Positions 58,338-64,000 of a stretch of 64,000 bases of DNA are shown here, piece after piece. A program made the translations under genes and the position numbers. Every line of letters starts with the position of its first letter. Within the stretch, counting starts at the first letter, position 1. Below the pieces are notes generated by a model, which saw only the letters and a program-made list of their open reading frames with translations, was not told where the DNA came from and did not search any database. This DNA comes from Chrysemys picta bellii (Eukaryota; Chordata; Testudines; Emydidae): positions 17,408,824 to 17,472,823 of the forward strand of contig NC_088801.1 of the NCBI RefSeq assembly GCF_011386835.1, written 5' to 3'.

Positions 58338-58430
58338 CAGTAGTGGGCAACCTACAGCCCGTCAGGGTAATCTGTTGGTGGGCTGCGAGACAGTGTTTAC
58401 ATTGACCATTCGCAGGCACGGCCACCCACT
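58338..58430 (+). mobile_element. Truncated hAT-type element end (CAGTAGTGGGCAACC)
   Basis: It starts cagtagtgggcaacctacagcccgtcagg and runs 'gtttacattgacc...gcaggcacggcc'. This is the left end of a common short element, but the mirrored right end is missing. It stops where the minisatellite-like DNA begins. Confidence 0.6.
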
Positions 58431-58439
58431 GCCCCCTTG

Positions 58440-58547
58440 TGATGGTCCCCAGGTACCAGCCACTAGGCCCCTGTTTTGCCTCCAAAGGTGGCTATATTGA
58501 CTGGCCACTAGGCCGCGCTATCCCACTAAAGGAGGAGAATTAGGTGG
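58440..58547 (+). repeat. Degenerate minisatellite (GGCCACTAGGCC unit), left part
   Basis: Variants of 'ctggccactaggccgc' recur. The array continues at 59478-59640 on the other side of the CR1, showing the CR1 inserted into it. Confidence 0.65.
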
Positions 58548-59477
58548 ACAAAATGGCAAATGAAATTTAATGTGGATAAATGTAAAGTAATGCACATTGG
58601 AAAAAATATATTGGAAACCCCAACTATACATACAATATGATGGAGGCTAATTTAGCTACAACAAGTCAGGGAAAAGACCTTGGAGTCATTGTGGATAGTT
58701 CTCTGAAGATGTCCACGCAGTGTGCAGAGGTGGTCAAAAAAGCAAACAGGATGTTAGGAATCATTAAAAAGGGGATAGAGAATAAGACGGAGAATATATT
58801 ATTGCCCTTATATAAATCAATGGTATGCCCACATCTTGAATACTGCGTACAGATGTGGTCTCCTCATCTCAAAAAAGATATACTGGCACTAGAAAAGGTT
58901 CAGAGAAGGGCAACTAAAATGATTATGGGTTTGGAGAGGGTCCCATATGAGGAGAGATTAAAGAGGCTCGGACTTTTCAGCTTGGAAAAGAGGAGACTAA
59001 GGGGGGATATGATAGAGGTATATAAAATTATGAGTGATGTGGAGAAAGCAGATATGGGAATAAATAGATAACTTTTCCTTAATACAAGAACTAGGTGTCA
59101 CCAAATGAAATTAATAGGCAGCAGGTTTGAAACAAATAAAAGGAAGTTCTTCTTCACACAGCACACAGTCAACTTGTGGAACTCCTTACCTGAGGAGGTT
59201 GTGAAGGCTAGGACTATAACAGCATTTAAAAGAGAACTGAATAAATTCATGGAGGTTAAGTCCATTAATGGCTATTAGCCTCGATGGGTAAGGAATGGTG
59301 TCCCTAGACTCTGTTTGTCAGAGGGTGGAGATGGATGGCAGGAGAGAGATCACTTGATCATTACCTGTTAGGTTCACTCCCCCTGGGGCACCTGGCATTG
59401 GCCACTGTTGGTAGACAGGAAACTGGGCTAGATGGACCTTTGGTCTGACCCAGTACGGTTGTTCTTATGTTCTTATG
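58548..59477 (+). mobile_element. CR1 LINE, 5'-truncated, TTCTTATG type, young
   Basis: It starts at acaaaatggcaaatgaaattt and ends at a double TTCTTATG. The sequence is very close to the copy at 2546-3599. A 15-bp stretch around 58605 (aatatattggaaacccc) contains a small insertion. The coding frame breaks after DVEKADMGINR (59071), where 'aaaagatattta'-type text is changed. Confidence 0.92.
58637..59071 (+). pseudogene. CR1 RT C-terminal fragment
   Basis: 144 codons: [72 protein letters not shown] and [20 protein letters not shown], then a premature stop. The rest of the C-terminus (...[11 protein letters not shown]...) follows in another frame up to about 59278. Confidence 0.9.
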
Positions 59478-59640
59478 GTCTCTGGTCATTAGGCCACACT
59501 GCCCTAGGGGCACATTGACTGGGACTCTGGCCACTAGGAAGCATTACCCTACTCGGGAAGAGGCAATAGATGGACCCTGGCCATTGGGCCACATTGTGCT
59601 GACTACTGGGGGGGGATTTAGAAAATGGACGTAGGCATAG
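59478..59640 (+). repeat. Degenerate minisatellite (GGCCACTAGGCC unit), right part
   Basis: 'ctggtcattaggccacactgccc', 'ctggccactaggaagcattaccc' and 'ctggccattgggccacattgtgc' are three units at about 50-60 bp spacing. The minus-strand frame here (59473-59661) is a translation of the repeat. Confidence 0.7.
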
Positions 59641-59644
59641 AGAG

Positions 59645-60115
59645 GCGGGGTTACCTCTCACCCTCTTGACTTAAGGGGTTGACGAGGTAGAAGGCCGCCA
59701 CAGGGATATTTTGGGATACAGCAGCTTGCATCAAGTGACAGGTGTTTCCAAAGCAATTTCTAGGACCTCTGTACAGGGGATTTGTTTCTCATCACACCCC
59801 TTTGACTTGCAAATTACTTGGGTCCAAATTCTGTGATCCTTAGTCAAGCAATTCTTCCACTGGTGTTACCCACAACATTTGGTCCTCTGTGTTTTCTAGG
59901 TTACTCAAAATATTTCCTGAACTGCTTCTACCCACAGGCAGGGCCTTATGAAGGAAAATCAGCAGCTGTTCCCGCGAGATTTTTACCAGTTTGATCCGTA
60001 ATCTCTCAAAAAATCCTGATCTCATAACATTTTGACCACACTGAAGCTGGACCTGAAAAATAGAACCCTTCCAGCCTCGGATCTGACCTACTAACAAAAT
60101 CTAAATCACTATTAC
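59645..60115. other. Unique sequence, no gene seen
   Basis: No family features in the small minus-strand frame at 59840-60097. Confidence 0.45.
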
Positions 60116-60117
60116 TT

Positions 60118-60260
60118 ATTATTCATAGGCCTAAAAGTGTGCTAAGCATTTTACAGACATGTGAGAAGACAGGTCCCTTCCTCAAGTGACTCTCACTTTT
60201 CTAGACAACAGACAAACAACAAGCAAAAGGAAAGTGAGAGAAATGCAGCACTTTCATTTT
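60118..60260 (+). repeat. Old SINE-like fragment
   Basis: 'tgtgctaagcattttacagacatgtgagaagacaggtcccttcctcaagtgactctcac' and 'gacaacagacaaacaac' follow the same old SINE tail pattern as 14518-14610. Confidence 0.45.
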
Positions 60261-60350
60261 TAATTCAATCTATTCTTTTTGTACCTTTTAATTCTTAGGT
60301 TAAAGGTCATTTTGTTCTCTGAATTGTCAGTTTTCCTGTATATAGATCTT

Positions 60351-60416
60351 TATTCCTCTGTTACATGATACCATGTGATACCTATATTCCTCTCTGTTAC
60401 ATGATACCACGTGATA
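60351..60416 (+). repeat. Imperfect ~32-bp tandem duplication
   Basis: 'tattcctctgttacatgataccatgtgata' and 'tattcctctctgttacatgataccacgtgata' lie head to tail, differing by a two-base indel and one substitution. Confidence 0.88.
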
Positions 60417-60649
60417 AAACCCAACTACTCAGACTGAAACTGAAAAATAGATTAACAAAACTACAGTGACTTTTGTACAGATATCCAGAAAATAAAAATC
60501 ATGCCTTACCCAAATTTGTCTAATTTTTCACTAATTCAAAAAGTGATTTGGAAATGCTACACGAACACAAAAGCAAATTTTGAGAGCTTTCAGTTTTGAG
60601 TAAAGGATGACACAGAGCTCAAATATAGATGCGCTTATGTATACACACT

Positions 60650-60730
60650 AGGCCCAGTTCTGATCTCACTTACACTAGTATAATTCCATTAGACTTCCTC
60701 GGAGATACTCTTGATTCTCACTGGTGTTAG
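60650..60730. repeat. Decayed palindromic repeat (GTTCTGATCTCACTTACACTAG family)
   Basis: 'gttctgatctcacttacactagtataattcc' followed by 'gatactcttgattctcactggtgttaggcc' keeps the mirrored ends of the family also seen at 28.5 and 31.3 kb. Confidence 0.5.
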
Positions 60731-60737
60731 GCCTCAA

Positions 60738-60840
60738 TCCAACAATTCACTTAACCATTTGAACAGTCCAGCTGAAGTTAATGGAAAACCCCACATGCTT
60801 GCAGTTGCCCACATTACTTAAGCGCTTTGCTTAAGCATAC
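60738..60840. repeat. Decayed palindromic repeat (CAATTCACTTAACC...GCTTAAGC)
   Basis: The centre 'gctgaagttaatggaaaacccc' and the end 'acttaagcgctttgcttaagcat' match the family at 27779-27860. It follows the previous palindrome within 8 bp. Confidence 0.45.
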
Positions 60841-60844
60841 TTTT

Positions 60845-63800
60845 CTGTTAATTAATTCATCAGTTTTCAGTATTGGCACTGCCTAATAAATATTTAGCCA
60901 AACAGATGTTTATCTAGTTTATAATTATATGAAAATATGATGATTTCTGTGCTTGAATTCTGCACCTTGTAAACCATTTCTGTTTTTGAATGCTTTTGTA
61001 TGCAAAGTAGTAGATGTGCAGTATTAAGAGATAAGGATAGTAAATTCCTATATTGATGAATGTGCTGATTGTCAAAAGCAAACTTGATGCAAAGAACAGT
61101 GAAACAGCTTTCAGCCCTTTTGAACCAACTGGACACCACAGCAGTGTATCTGATGACTCTAGCTGCCTTGTCATTGTGTGCCTGATTTTCAGTATTTCTC
61201 TCCCATATGTCTGGCAGCCAGCTGGTAGACCAGATGGAGTCACAGCAAACTATGATAGCCAAATGACCATTACTATCTTGGATGATACATTGAAAGGTCA
61301 AAGGGGCTTTGGCTACTATTTACAACAAGAGAATTTTACCTACAGGGGGCTCTTTGATTGTTTGCAATAAAACATGCAAATAATTTACAGATCTATTGTT
61401 TACCTTTTTGTTGAACATAAAAGAGCAGAACCCTCAAACAATAAATTTGATTTATTCACCACCAAAATCATTTGTTCAAATCTTCCATTCTTCTTTATTG
61501 TTGCGCAGTAAATTTCCTTTACTAACCTCTTGCTCTCAAAGAACAAAGACACTTTCCAGGGCTTATTTTTTCTTGTCAAAACATTCAGCATTTTCTATCT
61601 AATATATTCTTTAAAAAAACAAAACTTTTAAAGTTATATTTCTGTGTGCAAGATGGAAGAGTGAGATTAGCTGACATGGACATAATAAACTGCTTGAATT
61701 TTTAAAAAGGATCAGTGCTCATTTCAAAATTAAAATCCCCAAATCGGAATTAGAACCCCCAACCTTTGGGGAAAATTGTATCTGGGATAATAGTTTGGCC
61801 TTAAGATAGGTCCAAGGGGTGTATTTCAGATCCAAATCTGGTTCCAATCCAAATAAGCCTAAAGGATTTGCAAGTAAAATTGGGATTTGATTCAGGTCTA
61901 ATTGTGCACTTTAATTTTGCAAAAATTCATAGTGTTAGTTTGAAATGTTATATAACCAATGAACATTCTGATTACATAAAGAAAATTCTACAATGTTACT
62001 GGAATATCAAGATTCATATTTAGATACATGGAGCTCCAGGTAGTCAGTACCCCTGAAAAACAGGTCAATATTGTATTCCAATGACAGAATGCAGAACATT
62101 AATATGTGTGCATTGAGAGGAAACTAGTTCTAATCTGTATGAGAATAGCACACTATTAATGACAAAAGGGCCAAATTCTGTGGTTCTTTATTCAGCAAAA
62201 TTCTCATTGATTTTTATGGGAATTTTACTGGATTAAGAAACACACAATTTGATCCAAAATTGCCAACACTACTTTTCTGTAACACACTGATGTGAGATGG
62301 GTGAAACTTCTTGCACTTGGGCAAAATTTAATTCTGTTATTTTGCCTGGTTTGCTGAATGGTTAACAGTCAATCATTTTTCAAGTCATCTTTGTGGATTT
62401 GGCCCCAAAATCAGTTTTTATAACATTTTAAGTGTTCTAATTTGGCCTGGTGTTTATGACAAAAACTTGAAAATAATCACCAGGGATGCTTTTGTGTGCT
62501 TTTATCAAACCCGTGCCCCAAAAGCCAAAAGTTACCAGCTCTGCTTTATATTGCAAACTGTACTTTTCATCCATTTAATCATGAAGTAAAACACTGTTCA
62601 ACACAAGCTTCCGTTTCCAAAGTTAAACAAAACCAGACTCAAAAAGGAACATCTTTTAATTTTGAAAAACTCTACTTCTCTGACAAACATTTGGTTTAGA
62701 TAAATCAGATGGAATAGCTCCAGGGTTTTCAGGACTACAGAAAGGAACAGGAATATGATACTCAGTGACAAGTGACTAGAAAATAAATTATTTTAAATTT
62801 GATTATTTAAAGTTATTTTTCCCACTGAACCACAATGCTTCCTTACCAGTTTCAGAGATGTATATTAAATATATTTCTTTGTTTGTTCAAAATATTTAAT
62901 GTGCCTATGTAAGCAAATATTTTCTGTGACTAGAGTGAAGCAAACAGAAGGACTGATTCAATTCCGTTTAATTTATTTTGTTTTACAACTTCAGGGCCAA
63001 ATGCAATAAAAGCGCTGGACGATTGTGTTCCACAGTAGCCTATACAAGGTTACACTGGATAGACAGAGGTTTTATATAATTTAGCACCAAATGATTTGTG
63101 AACAACAAATGGTAATTTCCTTTAAACTCCTGCTTACCATGACCCTGCACAGCAGGGCGACACTTCAAACAGATATGTCCATAAAGGTGTCAAAAGGATA
63201 GTGATCCGCTTAGAATTTAGTAGCGAAAGAGGACTAAGAATGAAGATGGGATGAAGGAGGCAATCTTGGGATCTGGATTAGATTTAGGATAGTGTTCAGG
63301 TTCAAAGCCAAACTAGGGATAGCTTTCAGATACAGGTGGCACCAAAATCTTACAAGGCTGCTACTGCAAGTTTTCAGCCCCAAAGGATACATGTCTCTTG
63401 ATGTCTCTGCTTGGTTTTGGCCAATGTCATGCTAGCAGTGTTCTTGTGAGATTTTTGACTCTTTCTAGTTTTAGATTCAGGGATTCAAATCCTAATCCTG
63501 CATTTTCCAAGGGAGTTTGGATTTGATGTTCTATTTTCGTCTTGTATCTAATAGGATTGGACAGTATTTGTGTGGGAGAACTCCAGGGAAAATAGGTGCC
63601 ATAGAAAGTGGTATTTGTGAATCAGTAGATACAGTCTTTCCTTCTGAGTTAGTCATGAAATAAGGAGCTACTGTGGTGTTAAGGGGCATCATGCTGTCTT
63701 TAAATAAGAAGATGCTGTCTTTAGATGAGAAGTAAAGCTGACACCACAAATCATCCACTGTGATGAATAAAAATATGTAAGCATTTGGTTAAATCTGGTC

Positions 63801-64000
63801 TCCTGGCCAAATTCCAACCTAAGTCATTATTATAGGCCAAGGTCTATGTACAATTCCCCCTGCATTTTCATCTGATCACAGTATATTTCAGCTGTTGTGT
63901 GGTGCTCCTGTGTTATGCTGGATATGTTACATCCCTGGGTTGGGTTCTACTGGGAAGAGAAACAATCTCTCCCACAGATTCATCACAACTTCTGCTCATA
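60845..64000. other. AT-rich unique sequence with one decayed palindrome
   Basis: No gene is seen to the end of the window. A decayed palindromic repeat (gggccaaattctgtgg...cacacaatttgatcc) lies at about 62168-62256. The overlapping frames at 60894-61370 show no family features. Confidence 0.5.

Noticed and set aside
60894..61370. Overlapping 105-135 codon frames on both strands
   Set aside because: No family features, no codon bias visible, and AT-rich content; overlap on opposite strands suggests chance.

Overview
The window looks like vertebrate nuclear DNA with no recognisable host gene. It is an AT-rich intergenic or intronic stretch filled with transposable elements. The repeat mix is that of a sauropsid, most likely a turtle: many 5'-truncated CR1 LINEs in two lineages (3' ends built on TTCTTATG or ATTCTATG), Penelope-like tails, short hAT-type non-autonomous elements with 8-bp target duplications, and many decayed palindromic repeats built around a 'CCATTGAAGTCAATGG'-like core. 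The turtle assignment comes from familiarity with these repeats, not from a search. None of the open reading frames looks like a host exon. The meaningful ones are fragments of CR1 reverse transcriptase/endonuclease, a hAT transposase and a Penelope-like endonuclease C-terminus.

Layout. 1-2.5 kb: two palindromic repeats and a very old LINE relic. 2.5-3.6 kb: a young CR1 3' end. 3.6-11.2 kb: mostly unique AT-rich DNA, one MIR-like SINE and a GC-rich non-autonomous element (6.95-7.84 kb). 11.2-18.2 kb: hAT-type short elements, MIR, CR1 pieces and a 99-bp Penelope-like insertion. 18-29 kb: sparse old repeats, a tRNA-like inverted pair (21.4 kb) and two short elements with perfect 8-bp target duplications. 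29-34 kb: a 434-bp short element, a Penelope-like element interrupted by another short element, and a CR1 interrupted by a perfect 82-bp inverted repeat. 37.6-38.5 kb: an 863-bp Penelope-like inverted-repeat insertion with 405-bp arms. 38.8-42.6 kb: a palindromic element, then a decayed hAT transposon (minus strand) split by another hAT short element and still carrying a heat-shock-element-like array and TATA box. 43.6-47.3 kb: one old CR1 split by two younger CR1 insertions. 47.8-52.3 kb: AT-rich repeat, G-rich minisatellite, old LINE relics. 52.3-64 kb: mostly unique AT-rich sequence, a 514-bp hAT short element (56.2 kb), a young CR1 inside a degenerate minisatellite (58.4-59.7 kb) and scattered old repeats.

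Nothing acts as a pathway or operon. The value of the window is its record of nested insertions. The most notable points are three Penelope-like insertions sharing one architecture (inverted truncated copy followed by a forward copy or tail) with a hammerhead-ribozyme-like core, and a five-unit 10-bp heat-shock-element-like array upstream of a TATA box in the hAT relic.
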